From: DAIMZI01 sp036734025
GTDB lineage: Bacteria; Pseudomonadota; Alphaproteobacteria; Rhizobiales; Rhodomicrobiaceae
Length of the DNA: 22,443 bases
Direction: 5' to 3'
Assembly: GCA_036734025.1 (NCBI GenBank)
Contig: DAIMZI010000028.1
Location: 1 to 22,443 of the forward strand
Part shown: positions 1 through 7,753 of the stretch, piece by piece
How the letters are laid out: each line of letters opens with the position of its first letter
How positions within the stretch are numbered: position 1 is the first letter of the stretch
Position numbers and translations under genes: made by a program
Notes under the pieces: generated by a model
The model's database searches: none
What the model was told of the DNA's origin: nothing
Seen by the model: only the letters and a program-made list of their open reading frames with translations

Positions 1-321
1 GTACAGATCTTCAAGCCGGACATCGGCTCGCAATGGATCGTCGGCGTGATCGGCCAGTTGCAACTCGATGTGGTCAGCGACCGCGCGCGCAACGAGTATC
101 AGGTCGAACTCGATTTCGAGCCGACACCGTTTTCCACGGCCCGCTGGCTGAAATCGGATGATCCCCGCGTGCTGAGCGCATTCATCAAGTCGCACATGTC
201 TGCCGTGATGGCCGACCGCGACGGCGACCCGGTATTCATGGCCGCCAGCCCGTGGGAGCTCAATTACAAGACGCAAAGCAATGAAGCGATCCGGTTTCTG
301 AAAACCAAGGAACTGGAATGA
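1..321 (+). CDS. prfC: Peptide chain release factor 3, C-terminal part
   Basis: Open at the window's left edge in frame 1, so the start and the GTPase domain lie outside. The visible 106 codons match the C-terminal domain of RF3: a VQIFKPDIGSQWIVGVIGQL-type strand, then LQLDVV, an EYQVELDFEP segment, the STARW motif, and a closing ELNYKTQSNEAIRF stretch. RF3 is a translational GTPase that removes RF1/RF2 from the ribosome after peptide release; this domain contacts the ribosome and the release factor. The gene ends in TGA 24 nt before acuI in the same direction, so co-transcription is likely. The identification rests on family memory of the C-terminal motifs and is firm; nothing can be said of the missing part. 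Confidence 0.9.
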   Translation, partial: VQIFKPDIGSQWIVGVIGQLQLDVVSDRARNEYQVELDFEPTPFSTARWLKSDDPRVLSAFIKSHMSAVMADRDGDPVFMAASPWELNYKTQSNEAIRFLKTKELE

Positions 322-345
322 ACCACGAACAAGGGGGATGACAGG

Positions 346-1329
346 ATGTTCAAGGGATTGATGCTGCGCCAGGATGGCGAGCGGGTCAGCGCACAGATCG
401 AGGAGATCGCCGAGGACGCGTTGCCAGCCGGTGATGTCACGGTCGATGTCGAATGGTCCACGCTCAATTACAAGGATGGGCTTGTACTTGCCGGCCTTGG
501 CCGGCTGGTGCGCGATTATCCGCATGTCCCCGGCATCGACTTCGCCGGCACGGTCAGCCAGAGCAACGACCCGCGCTACAGTCCAGGCGACAAGGTGGTC
601 CTGACCGGCTGGCATGTCGGCGAGCGCCATTGGGGCGGCTATGCGCAGAAGGCGCGGGTAAAGGCGGACTGGCTCGTGCCGCTGCCTGCGGGCCTGAGCA
701 CTCGCCAGGCGATGATTATCGGCACGGCGGGCTTCACCGCCATGATGGCGCTGATGGAACTGGAGCGCCAGGGCTTGCGGCCGGAGCGCGGCGAGGTTCT
801 GGTCACCGGTGCATCCGGTGGTGTCGGCAGCGTGGCTATTTGTGCGCTGGCCGAGGCGGGATACACGGTGGCCGCTTCGACCGGCCGGACGAGCGAAGCT
901 GATTATCTGCGCAGCCTTGGGGCCGGCGAGATCGTCCCGCGCGAGGAGCTTTCCGAGCCGGGCACAAGGCCTCTGGAGACCGAGCGCTGGGCCGGATGCA
1001 TCGATGCGGTCGGCGGCGTCACGCTGGCGCGCGTGCTCGCGCAGTTGCAGCACGGCGGCTGTGTGGCGGCTGTGGGTCTGGCGGGCGGCGCCAAGCTGGA
1101 AACCACGGTGGTGCCGTTTTTGTTACGCGGAGTGCGGCTGTGCGGCATCGACTCGGTCCTGTGCCCCTACGAGACCCGCGCGCAGGCGTGGCGGCGGCTG
1201 GCCAGCGGGCGCATTCCCGCACTTCTGGAAACCATGGCGAGCGAGGCGAAGCTGGAGGACCTGCCCGAGTTGAGCCGCCAGATCCTGAAAGGCGAGGTTC
1301 GCGGGCGCACGGTCATTGCTGTGCAGTAG
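346..1329 (+). CDS. acuI: Acryloyl-CoA reductase (NADPH), AcuI/YhdH-type MDR oxidoreductase
   Basis: A 327-residue medium-chain dehydrogenase/reductase of the YhdH/AcuI group, full length for the family. Seen: an N-terminal GroES-like fold with STLNYKDGL (39-46) and PGIDFAGTV (62-70), then a Rossmann nucleotide-binding motif TGASGGVGS (154-162). No zinc-binding cysteine cluster is evident, as expected for this group. Family knowledge: AcuI reduces toxic acryloyl-CoA to propionyl-CoA with NADPH, in DMSP/acrylate breakdown or the 3-hydroxypropionate route. The ATG at 346 follows an AAGGGGG ribosome-binding site with an 8-nt gap. Only 24 nt separate it from prfC. No DMSP lyase or other acu/dmd gene lies nearby, so a general detoxifying role is as likely as DMSP use. 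A short palindrome (GGCT-GTTC-AGCC) covers the stop at 1329-1340 and faces the convergent kinase gene. Confidence 0.9.
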   Translation: MFKGLMLRQDGERVSAQIEEIAEDALPAGDVTVDVEWSTLNYKDGLVLAGLGRLVRDYPHVPGIDFAGTVSQSNDPRYSPGDKVVLTGWHVGERHWGGYAQKARVKADWLVPLPAGLSTRQAMIIGTAGFTAMMALMELERQGLRPERGEVLVTGASGGVGSVAICALAEAGYTVAASTGRTSEADYLRSLGAGEIVPREELSEPGTRPLETERWAGCIDAVGGVTLARVLAQLQHGGCVAAVGLAGGAKLETTVVPFLLRGVRLCGIDSVLCPYETRAQAWRRLASGRIPALLETMASEAKLEDLPELSRQILKGEVRGRTVIAVQ

Positions 1330-1354
1330 GCTGTTCAGCCGGAGGCCGCGATAA

Positions 1355-3682
1355 TCAAGCCGCGCTGGATGCGGAATGCTTGCTCTGAGCCGCGCCATTC
1401 GCGGCCCCGTTCACCGTCGCAGGCTGCGCATCTTCCCCGTCGCCGTCATCGGCGGGCATTTCGGGCAGCACACAGGTCACCGTGGTGCCCTCGCCCACCT
1501 TGCTCTTGATGTCGAGCTTGCCGTCGTGCATCTCCACGATCGAGCGTGAGATGGCCAGTCCGAGCCCCGAACCCTTGTGGCCCTTGGTGAGCTGATTGCC
1601 GACCTGCTGGAACGGCTTGCCCAGCTTGCTGATCTCGTGGCGCGGTATGCCCACGCCGCTGTCGGCGATGGCGATGCGCACCGTGCCCTTGTAGCGGTAG
1701 CAGCGCACCGAGATTTCGCCGCCCTCGGGTGTGAACTTCAGCGCATTGGAAAGAAGGTTGAGCAGCACCTGCTTGAGCGCCCGCTTGTCGCCACGCACCT
1801 CGATGCTGGGGTTGCCGGTCTGCTGCAGGTCGATGTCGCGCTCCTCGGCGGCCGGCTGAACGACGCGCAGGCTTTCCTCGATGAGGTCGCCGACATTGAT
1901 CAGGCCAATCGACAGCGCCATTCGCCCAGCCTCGATCTTCGACATGTCCAGAATATCGTCGATCATGTCCAGCAGATAGCGCCCGCTTTCATGAATGTCG
2001 CGCGCATAATCGAGATATTTCTCATGCCCGAGTTCACCGAAGAACTGTTCGGTCATCACCTCGGAAAAGCCGATTATGGCGTTGAGCGGGGTGCGCAGTT
2101 CGTGGCTGATATTGGCGAGAAATTCCGACTTTGCCTTGCTGGCTTCCTCGGCACGGGCCTTTTCGGCGGCATAGCTGTCGGCAAGCTCGACCAACTGGCC
2201 GGTCTGGGTTTCCAGCTTGGCGCGCGAATCCTCAAGATCGCGCACCGTCGCCTGCAGCTTGCGTTCGCTTTGCGCGAGGCGTCTTTCGTTGCGCTTCAGC
2301 GACGTGATATCGGTGGCGATGCTGACAAAATCGCTGGTGCGGGTGCGCCGCTCGCTGATCGACAGCCACCGGCCATCGGCCAGTTCGGTATCATAACTGT
2401 CTGAGCGCGACTTCGGTGTGCCCGCCAGCGTGCGCGGCCCCTGGACAATGCGCTCGCCCGTGGCGGCCTGAAGCGCGGAAAACGTCGCGCCCGAGCGCGC
2501 GACAGAGGGCGAGAGCCCGTAAAGCTCCTGGAACTTGCGGTTGCTTATGACCAGCCGCTCGCTGCTGTCCCAAAGGGCCAAGGCATGGTCATCACCATCG
2601 AGCGCCTCGATAAGGCGACCAGAGAGCTCGACATCCCGGCTCTCGCGGCGTTCCGCATCGGGCTGACGCAAGAGCACGCCGAGGAAATTCGGGGCCACAT
2701 GCCACCTTCCGCGAAGAATGCGCCCGCGCAGTTCGAACCACGTCCAGTCCCCATCGGCCCCGCCGATCCGCAGGCGCGCGGAAAAGATCTCGTCGCCCGC
2801 TTGTATCGCCTGGCTCAACATGCTGTAGAGATCGTCCTCGGGATGCAGTAGCCCGCGCAGCGTGGCAAAAGGGACAGGTCCGCCGGGGTCTTCCAGACCG
2901 AGCATGGCAAAGAGCGAATCCGTCATGCTCACCTTGCCCTTGACGACATCCCAGAACACCAAGGCCGAGGCGCCGCCATGCAGCGCGGTTTCCATGTCGG
3001 CGCGGAAGGCCTCCGCAGAGCGCAGCAGGGCCTGATGCCGGCGCAGCGCCCTGACGTGCAGCCAGAAAATGATGGAAAACGCCAGCAGCCCGGAAAGCGC
3101 AAGGCCCGCGAACAATGCGGCCTGATACCACCACGGGCGAAGAACCGGCGAGGTATCGGCCAGCAGCCGCAGAATTGCACCGTTGCCAAGGACGGATTTG
3201 GCCGAAAGCTGGCCAGCGGCTTGCGCTGGCGTTCCATCGCCGGGACCCGGCGCATCACCCTCGGCCGGACGCTGTGCCAGCAGATCACCGCGCGGCGACA
3301 GGATCATTACCCGGGACACATCTGCACGGCTCAGCATGGGGCGCAGGTCACGCAGCACGACCGGCATGGCTTCAACCGGTCCCATGGGCTGCCCGCCATC
3401 ATTCACCGCACGCGACAGTGCCGCGCTCAAATTGTTTGCGGCTGCGTCGAGGCGCGCCTGGGCGTCAAAAAGCAATTGCCGGCGGCTTTCGATCAGATGG
3501 TTGAGCGCCAGCGCGGCAACCAGCAGAATGCATAGCCCGCTGGCCGCGGCGACGGCATAGCGCAGCCAGGGCCATCTCTCACGTCGAGCCGCGGCGAATG
3601 CGCCAGCTTCCGGCAGGACGTGCCAGCCGTAGCCGGGCGCCGCGCCGCCCTCAGCGGAGCTTTCCGCCTGCATGGCCGCCAT
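1355..3682 (-). CDS. Membrane PAS sensor histidine kinase, PleC/DivJ-like
   Basis: Reads leftward. The frame is open to a GTG at 3721 (788 codons); numbering below uses that longest form. I prefer the ATG at 3682 (residue 14) because AAAGGA lies 12 nt upstream, while the GTG has no convincing site; ATG 3673 is also possible. Seen: TM1 about 54-76, an extracytoplasmic region of about 120 residues, TM2 about 198-222, a PAS domain about 240-350, a second PAS about 370-470, and a coiled coil about 474-530. Then the H-box SHELRTPLNAIIGFSE with phospho-acceptor His540, the N-box around Asn659, G1 DSGVGIP (687-693) and G2 GSGLGLAIS (717-725). The DHp block (FGELG, YARDIHESG, ILDMSKIEAGR) is typical of the alphaproteobacterial PleC/DivJ/PdhS group, which acts on DivK/PleD-type regulators controlling polarity and the cell cycle. 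No response regulator is adjacent, so the partner is inferred only. Confidence 0.88.
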   Translation of the reverse strand: MAAMQAESSAEGGAAPGYGWHVLPEAGAFAAARRERWPWLRYAVAAASGLCILLVAALALNHLIESRRQLLFDAQARLDAAANNLSAALSRAVNDGGQPMGPVEAMPVVLRDLRPMLSRADVSRVMILSPRGDLLAQRPAEGDAPGPGDGTPAQAAGQLSAKSVLGNGAILRLLADTSPVLRPWWYQAALFAGLALSGLLAFSIIFWLHVRALRRHQALLRSAEAFRADMETALHGGASALVFWDVVKGKVSMTDSLFAMLGLEDPGGPVPFATLRGLLHPEDDLYSMLSQAIQAGDEIFSARLRIGGADGDWTWFELRGRILRGRWHVAPNFLGVLLRQPDAERRESRDVELSGRLIEALDGDDHALALWDSSERLVISNRKFQELYGLSPSVARSGATFSALQAATGERIVQGPRTLAGTPKSRSDSYDTELADGRWLSISERRTRTSDFVSIATDITSLKRNERRLAQSERKLQATVRDLEDSRAKLETQTGQLVELADSYAAEKARAEEASKAKSEFLANISHELRTPLNAIIGFSEVMTEQFFGELGHEKYLDYARDIHESGRYLLDMIDDILDMSKIEAGRMALSIGLINVGDLIEESLRVVQPAAEERDIDLQQTGNPSIEVRGDKRALKQVLLNLLSNALKFTPEGGEISVRCYRYKGTVRIAIADSGVGIPRHEISKLGKPFQQVGNQLTKGHKGSGLGLAISRSIVEMHDGKLDIKSKVGEGTTVTCVLPEMPADDGDGEDAQPATVNGAANGAAQSKHSASSAA

Positions 3683-3849
3683 GCCCTTATTTGGTCCTTT
3701 GTGCCCCCATCGTCTGCTCACCCAACACCCCGGCGGGCAGACAGATCTACCTCAAACCTGCCTTGATTCGCCGCAGGCGGCTAGGCGGTCGGTCACGCCC
3801 CTGTGGAGATCATCGGCTAAAAGGCGACCGGGCGGGGACATGCATGCGG

Positions 3850-3880
3850 CTTGGCGATAATGCGTCACGTCCCATATTAG
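3850..3880 (+). promoter_or_regulatory. Possible promoter of the SCO1/SenC gene
   Basis: TTGGCG (3851-3856) lies 18 nt before TATTAG (3875-3880), about 30 nt upstream of the SCO start. The same block also reads CTTGGCG, 14 nt, CCCATAT, which resembles an RpoH (heat-shock sigma) promoter. The spacing is plausible, but both matches are partial and the call is tentative. The rest of the kinase-SCO spacer (3683-3849) shows no other clear signal. Confidence 0.3.
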
Positions 3881-3910
3881 GGGCATCAAACGTCATGAGA
3901 GTGAGTTGCG

Positions 3911-4558
3911 ATGATGAGAAAGTTGAGGCTTGGGCTTTTTCTGCTGGCGGCTTTTGCCGTGGGCGGCGCTGTCAGTCTGGCGCTCAATCAAGGGTCGCGC
4001 CTTCCCGCGCCGCAGACCACCGGCGAGGCGCTCGTCGGCGGCCCCTTCAGCCTGACAAACCATGAGGGCGATAGCGTCACCGAGCAGGATTTCCGCGGCA
4101 GATTGATGCTGGTCTTTTTCGGCTTCACCTTCTGTCCCGACATCTGCCCGACCGAGCTTCAGACCATCAGCCGCGCCATTGACGAATTGGGCCCTGAAGC
4201 CGAGGAAGTGACGCCGGTGTTCATCACCATCGACCCCGCGCGCGACACGCCGCAGCGCATGGCCGAGTATGTCGCGCATTTCGGGCCGCGCTTCGTCGGC
4301 CTTACCGGGAGTGAAAGCGAGGTTCGCGATGCGGCCCGCGCTTATCGGGTCTATTTCGCCAAGGTCGCGGATGAAGACGCGGCCGAAAACTATCTGATGG
4401 ACCACAGCGCCTTCACCTACCTGATGGATCGCGATGGCAAATATGTCACGCATTTCCCCTTCCGCACACCGGCGAGCGTCATCGCATCGCGTGTGCGCCA
4501 GCAACTTGTTGCGGACAAAACCACGGCTGGCCTTGGCGCAGCGCGGGCCGCTCAATAA
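3911..4558 (+). CDS. SCO1/SenC copper chaperone for cytochrome c oxidase
   Basis: A 215-residue SCO1/SenC/PrrC-family protein, normal length. An N-terminal membrane anchor (about 6-25) is followed by a periplasmic thioredoxin-like domain. The copper-binding motif CPDICP carries Cys75 and Cys79, and the third ligand is His165 in MDHSAFTYLMD. The family delivers copper to, and may reduce, the CuA site of aa3-type oxidase on the periplasmic face. It starts ATG-ATG at 3911/3914 with only a weak GA-rich leader (GAGAGTGAG). It stands alone between divergent and terminator-bounded neighbours, and no oxidase genes are visible, so it probably forms a monocistronic unit. The closing segment after residue 190 is low-complexity and adds nothing known. 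Confidence 0.92.
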   Translation: MMRKLRLGLFLLAAFAVGGAVSLALNQGSRLPAPQTTGEALVGGPFSLTNHEGDSVTEQDFRGRLMLVFFGFTFCPDICPTELQTISRAIDELGPEAEEVTPVFITIDPARDTPQRMAEYVAHFGPRFVGLTGSESEVRDAARAYRVYFAKVADEDAAENYLMDHSAFTYLMDRDGKYVTHFPFRTPASVIASRVRQQLVADKTTAGLGAARAAQ

Positions 4559-4579
4559 ACTTCCAGCCTGATTCAAACA

Positions 4580-4610
4580 GGCGCGGGCTGATTTTCACCG
4601 CGCCTTTTTT
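4580..4610 (+). terminator. Rho-independent terminator after the SCO gene
   Basis: A perfect 7-bp GC stem GGCGCGG (4580-4586) / CCGCGCC (4598-4604) with an 11-nt loop is followed directly by six Ts (4605-4610). It sits 22 nt past the SCO stop codon and separates that gene from phaZ. This is the clearest intrinsic terminator in the window. Confidence 0.88.
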
Positions 4611-4697
4611 GCGACGCAACATGATGCACTCCTAATATGATTGACGGGTGCATCGGGCGGGCAATCCAGGCCGTGTCCGCGCAACGAGGGCAACAGA

Positions 4698-6080
4698 GTG
4701 CTTTATCATTTGTATGAACTGACCAGGGCGGCGCTCGGGCCAGCCAGGATGGCGGCGGATTCGTGCGGCATAGCGATGCGCAATCCGTTCAATCCGCTTT
4801 CCCATACGAGCGTAGGGCGCGGCACGGCTGCCGCCTGCGAACTCGTCGAGCGGACCACACGTCAGTACAAGAAACCGGAATTCGGCATACGCAGCACCGA
4901 GACATCACGCGGCTGCGTGGCCGTGAGGGAAGAAATCGTCTGGCAGCAGCCATTCTGCCGGCTGATCCATTTTCGCCGCGATCTGCCCGAGGCGGTGATC
5001 GCAAGGCAACCTCGCGTGCTCATCGTCGCGCCGATGTCGGGCCATTACGCGACCTTGCTGCGCGGCACCGTCAAGGCCATGCTGCCCGATCATGATGTCT
5101 ACATCACCGACTGGGTGGATGCCCGGCAGGTGCCGCTGGCCAGCGGCACCTTCGATCTGAGCAGCTATATCGACTATGTCATCGCCATGATCCGGCTGTT
5201 CGGCGGCGATGTTCATGTCATGGCGGTATGCCAGCCATCTGTGCCGGTCCTTGCGGCAGTCGCCGACATGGAGACGCGCGATGATCCGTTCGTGCCGCGC
5301 AGCATGACGCTGATGGGTGGGCCGGTGGATACCCGTGTCAATCCCACCCTTGTCAACGAGCTGGCCGAGAAGCGGGGCACGGGCTGGTTTGCACGCAATG
5401 TCATTTCGGCCGTACCGTGGCCGCATGCTGGATACGGGCGGGCTGTCTATCCCGGTTTCCTGCAACTGACCGGCTTCATGACCATGAACCTGGATCGCCA
5501 CATCAACGCGCACAAGGAGCTGTTCTTCCATCTGGTCAAGGGCGACGGCGACTCGGCGGAAAAGCACAAGGAATTCTACGACGAATATCTCGCCGTCATG
5601 GACCTGACCGCCGAGTTCTTCCTGCAGACTGTGGATGTGGTGTTCGTCCGTCATGCCCTGGCACGCGGCGAGATGACCCATCGCGGGCGGCGCATCGACC
5701 CCGGCGCGATCCGGCGCACCGCGCTGATGACCATCGAAGGTGAGAAGGACGATATCACCGGGCTCGGCCAGTGCCATGCGGCGCATGGGCTGTGCGCCGG
5801 CCTGCCGCGCGCCAAGCGGGTGCACTGGCTGCAACCCGGTGTCGGGCATTATGGTATCTTCAACGGCTCGCGCTTCCGCGCCGAGATCGCGCCGCGCATC
5901 GCCGCTTTCATGCGCCAGAACGATGTGCGCACCAGCCTGCGCCAGCAGATCTCGGCGCTATTTTCACCCCGGGTCCGCCGGCATGCGGCGCCGATACGCG
6001 TCGATCTTCAGGTCGAAGGCCGCACGCGCCCACTGGCCATCGCATCGGCCAGCAAGCCGGGCACGGAGATGCGGCGCTGA
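4698..6080 (+). CDS. phaZ: Intracellular polyhydroxybutyrate depolymerase, class I PhaZ
   Basis: 460 residues from GTG 4698. The frame opens earlier (TTG 4641), but the family starts with a LYHLYEL-like sequence, and GAGGG (4686-4690) lies 7 nt before the GTG. The protein is an alpha/beta hydrolase. Its lipase box has cysteine instead of serine (AVCQPS, Cys178), as in the Ralstonia-type intracellular enzymes. The rest of the triad is Asp351 or Asp352 in EGEKDDITG and His384 in GVGHYGIF. Family knowledge: it degrades amorphous PHB inside native granules, releasing 3-hydroxybutyrate or its thioester as a carbon store is mobilised. It is isolated here, with no phaC, phaA/B or phasin gene in the window. 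The 36-residue tail after about residue 425 is basic. Confidence 0.92.
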   Translation: MLYHLYELTRAALGPARMAADSCGIAMRNPFNPLSHTSVGRGTAAACELVERTTRQYKKPEFGIRSTETSRGCVAVREEIVWQQPFCRLIHFRRDLPEAVIARQPRVLIVAPMSGHYATLLRGTVKAMLPDHDVYITDWVDARQVPLASGTFDLSSYIDYVIAMIRLFGGDVHVMAVCQPSVPVLAAVADMETRDDPFVPRSMTLMGGPVDTRVNPTLVNELAEKRGTGWFARNVISAVPWPHAGYGRAVYPGFLQLTGFMTMNLDRHINAHKELFFHLVKGDGDSAEKHKEFYDEYLAVMDLTAEFFLQTVDVVFVRHALARGEMTHRGRRIDPGAIRRTALMTIEGEKDDITGLGQCHAAHGLCAGLPRAKRVHWLQPGVGHYGIFNGSRFRAEIAPRIAAFMRQNDVRTSLRQQISALFSPRVRRHAAPIRVDLQVEGRTRPLAIASASKPGTEMRR

Positions 6081-6392
6081 AAGCAAGAGTGAAGGGAATT
6101 GTTGACAGACGATCCAGTTACATTCGCCCGAAATCCGATACACTTAACAAGCCCGGCTATATTGCTTTTTCTTAGTATTCACAATTTAGTTGTTGATTGT
6201 GAGGCCATATAAATGCATGGCATCTAAAAGATAGCCAGCATTTATTAAATATATTTTACATTTTTACTTACTTATCACGAATGGCTATTCAGTATTCAAA
6301 TTTCTCTGATTTCTTAGATCTCCCATCTGCGTGGCACTGATTACAAGCCGCATAGATCAATGCGGCTATTTGCAACCTTAAGGGAGACTGAA
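6081..6392. other. AT-rich intergenic spacer upstream of the small exported protein
   Basis: About 310 nt without a gene, and much richer in A/T than the rest of the window, especially 6160-6310. It holds a dyad CACAAT-N10-ATTGTG at 6180-6201 that could be an operator, a TTGACA at 6102 with no matching -10 box at normal spacing, and a leader hairpin listed separately. No RNA gene or terminator is evident after phaZ. Confidence 0.5.
6346..6367 (+). promoter_or_regulatory. Leader hairpin before the small exported protein gene
   Basis: A perfect 8-bp inverted repeat, AGCCGCAT (6346-6353) and ATGCGGCT (6360-6367), with a 6-nt loop. It ends 13 nt before the AAGGGAG ribosome-binding site of the gene at 6393. 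It has no T-run, so it looks more like a 5' UTR structure (stability or translational control) than a terminator. The function is inferred. Confidence 0.4.
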
Positions 6393-6644
6393 ATGAGACG
6401 TCTTTTTGTACTCATGGCGCTTGCCATGGCTTCTGTTGCCACCCCCGCAATGGCGATGGATTGCGATAAAGAGGCCCGTGTGGTTCTCGACCAGATGATG
6501 AAGAGCGAGTCCATCAATATGGACACGTCCGAAATGATCAGGGTTTCGCGCTTCGTGACGCTGGCCTTCGATGCCTGCAAGGCCGGCGAGATGCAGTCCG
6601 CCAAGTCATTCTTTGAAATGGCGGCCAAGTCGTCCGGACGCTAA
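6393..6644 (+). CDS. Small exported protein of unknown function
   Basis: 83 residues. The ATG at 6393 is preceded by an excellent AAGGGAG (6380-6386, 6-nt gap), so it is preferred over the in-frame ATG at 6360, which falls inside a hairpin. The N-terminus MRRLFVLMALAMASVATPAMA is a textbook Sec signal peptide with a cleavage site after AMA, leaving about 62 residues. The mature part is helical-looking, with two cysteines (CDKEARV near the start, ACKAGEMQ near residue 67) that could form a disulfide. I do not recognise a family. The strong translation signals, AT-rich upstream region and leader hairpin suggest a regulated, well-expressed periplasmic protein. This is inference. Confidence 0.7.
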   Translation: MRRLFVLMALAMASVATPAMAMDCDKEARVVLDQMMKSESINMDTSEMIRVSRFVTLAFDACKAGEMQSAKSFFEMAAKSSGR

Positions 6645-6654
6645 GCGTTCGGCA

Positions 6655-6698
6655 GGGCGCGGCTTGTTTGACACCTCGGTGTCGGATGGGCCGCGCCC
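6655..6698. terminator. Large hairpin between convergent genes (bidirectional terminator-like)
   Basis: GGGCGCGGC (6655-6663) pairs perfectly with GCCGCGCCC (6690-6698). Inside it is a second stem, GACAC (6670-6674) / GTGTC (6679-6683). The structure lies between the stop of the small exported protein gene (6644) and the stop of the leftward PhzF gene (6736). No T-run follows on either strand, so it may stop transcription with Rho or only protect the 3' ends. A weaker stem, AAGCCG (6714-6719) / CGGCTT (6732-6737), overlaps the PhzF stop. Confidence 0.45.
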
Positions 6699-6735
6699 GT
6701 TCATCCGGGTCCAAAGCCGCCATCCGTATACCGGC

Positions 6736-7665
6736 TTAAAGCATCAGGGTGCCGCCCATGATGCGCACCGCGCTTCCGCCGATCCGCACGCCGGTGACCT
6801 GATGGCCGCCGATTTCCATTTCCAGTTCGATCTCGCTCGGCCGGCCCATCTCGAAGCCCTGCTCTATCAGACAGGTGTGCATGCCGTCGCCGGGCCGGTC
6901 GAACCGGTTGATGACCCCGGCCAACGCCACCACAGCCGATCCGGTCGCCGGGTCCTCGGCGATGCCGGCCATGGGCGCGAACATGCGCGCGTGAAACGAC
7001 GATCGGTTGCGCACGGTCTCGCGGCAATAGACGAACGCGGCCTGCATCGTGTCGCCGCGAAAGGCTTCATGCCAATGGCTGTGCACGATGCGCGCCCGGC
7101 GGATGGCCTCGATCCCCTCGACCGGCACGAAGGTGAATGGCACGCCGGCTTCGTATCGGCTGGGGTGATGGTTTTCAAATCCGATTTCCGCGCTTGCCAG
7201 GCCCAATGCGGCGGCCAGCCTGTCTTCGGGCGCCGGAGCCCCGGCATCGGCCGGCAGTCTTGGCGCGTCAAACTCGGCGAATGGCGCGGTGTCGGGCCTG
7301 AACTTCACGCCGACCCGGACAACGCCGATATCCTGCTCAAGCACGATGAGCGCATCGTTCTGCCCTGCCAGATCGCCCAGCCGCAGGCTTGCAAGCAATA
7401 CCGCCGTGCCGATCGTGGGATGGCCGGCGAACGGCAGTTCCATCGCCGGTGAAAAGATGCGCATCCGCGCCGAGTGGGCCGGATTCTGCGCGGGCAGCAC
7501 GAAAACCGTTTCCGGCAGGTTGAATTCGCGCGCGATGGCCTGCATGCGCTCGGCGCTCAGCCCATCGGCCTCGCGCACCACGGCGAGCGGATTACCCTTC
7601 AGCGGCTCATCGGTGAAGACATCTAGGATGTGATATTCATACGGCATGTTGGCCAGGTAAATCAT
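6736..7665 (-). CDS. PhzF-family isomerase-like protein
   Basis: Reads leftward, 309 residues from ATG 7665. The second Met (ATG 7647) gives 303 residues and the usual family beginning YHILDVFTDEPLKGNPLAVV; neither start has a good ribosome-binding site. Seen: the catalytic-Glu motif LPETVFV (Glu52), ELPFAGHPTIGTA (76-88), and near the C-terminus EDPATGSA. These are the hallmarks of the PhzF/YddE fold, two diaminopimelate-epimerase-like halves. True PhzF isomerises 2,3-dihydro-3-hydroxyanthranilate in phenazine synthesis. No other phenazine gene is here, so this is one of the many paralogues of unknown substrate. It follows the membrane protein gene (7754-8470) in the same direction after an 88-nt gap containing a hairpin. 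Confidence 0.88.
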   Translation of the reverse strand: MIYLANMPYEYHILDVFTDEPLKGNPLAVVREADGLSAERMQAIAREFNLPETVFVLPAQNPAHSARMRIFSPAMELPFAGHPTIGTAVLLASLRLGDLAGQNDALIVLEQDIGVVRVGVKFRPDTAPFAEFDAPRLPADAGAPAPEDRLAAALGLASAEIGFENHHPSRYEAGVPFTFVPVEGIEAIRRARIVHSHWHEAFRGDTMQAAFVYCRETVRNRSSFHARMFAPMAGIAEDPATGSAVVALAGVINRFDRPGDGMHTCLIEQGFEMGRPSEIELEMEIGGHQVTGVRIGGSAVRIMGGTLML

Positions 7666-7718
7666 CTCGGTTACGCATGGCTCGGCACATTAGCCGAAAA
7701 CCGCCTGAATGCCAGCGC

Positions 7719-7749
7719 CGTGGCAATTTTCCCGCACAATATTGCCATG
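7719..7749 (-). repeat. Inverted repeat just after the membrane protein gene
   Basis: TGGCAAT (7721-7727) and ATTGCCA (7741-7747) form a 7-bp stem with a 13-nt loop; one more C-G pair (7719/7749) adds on past a G-T. On the minus strand it begins 5 nt after the stop of the 238-residue membrane protein gene and lies before the PhzF gene. No T-run follows, so it is a 3' hairpin of uncertain role: partial terminator, mRNA stabiliser or operator. Confidence 0.35.
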
Positions 7750-7753
7750 ATGC

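Noticed and set aside
4905..5849. A 314-codon minus-strand frame inside phaZ
   Set aside because: Antisense to a full-length PHB depolymerase with an intact catalytic triad.
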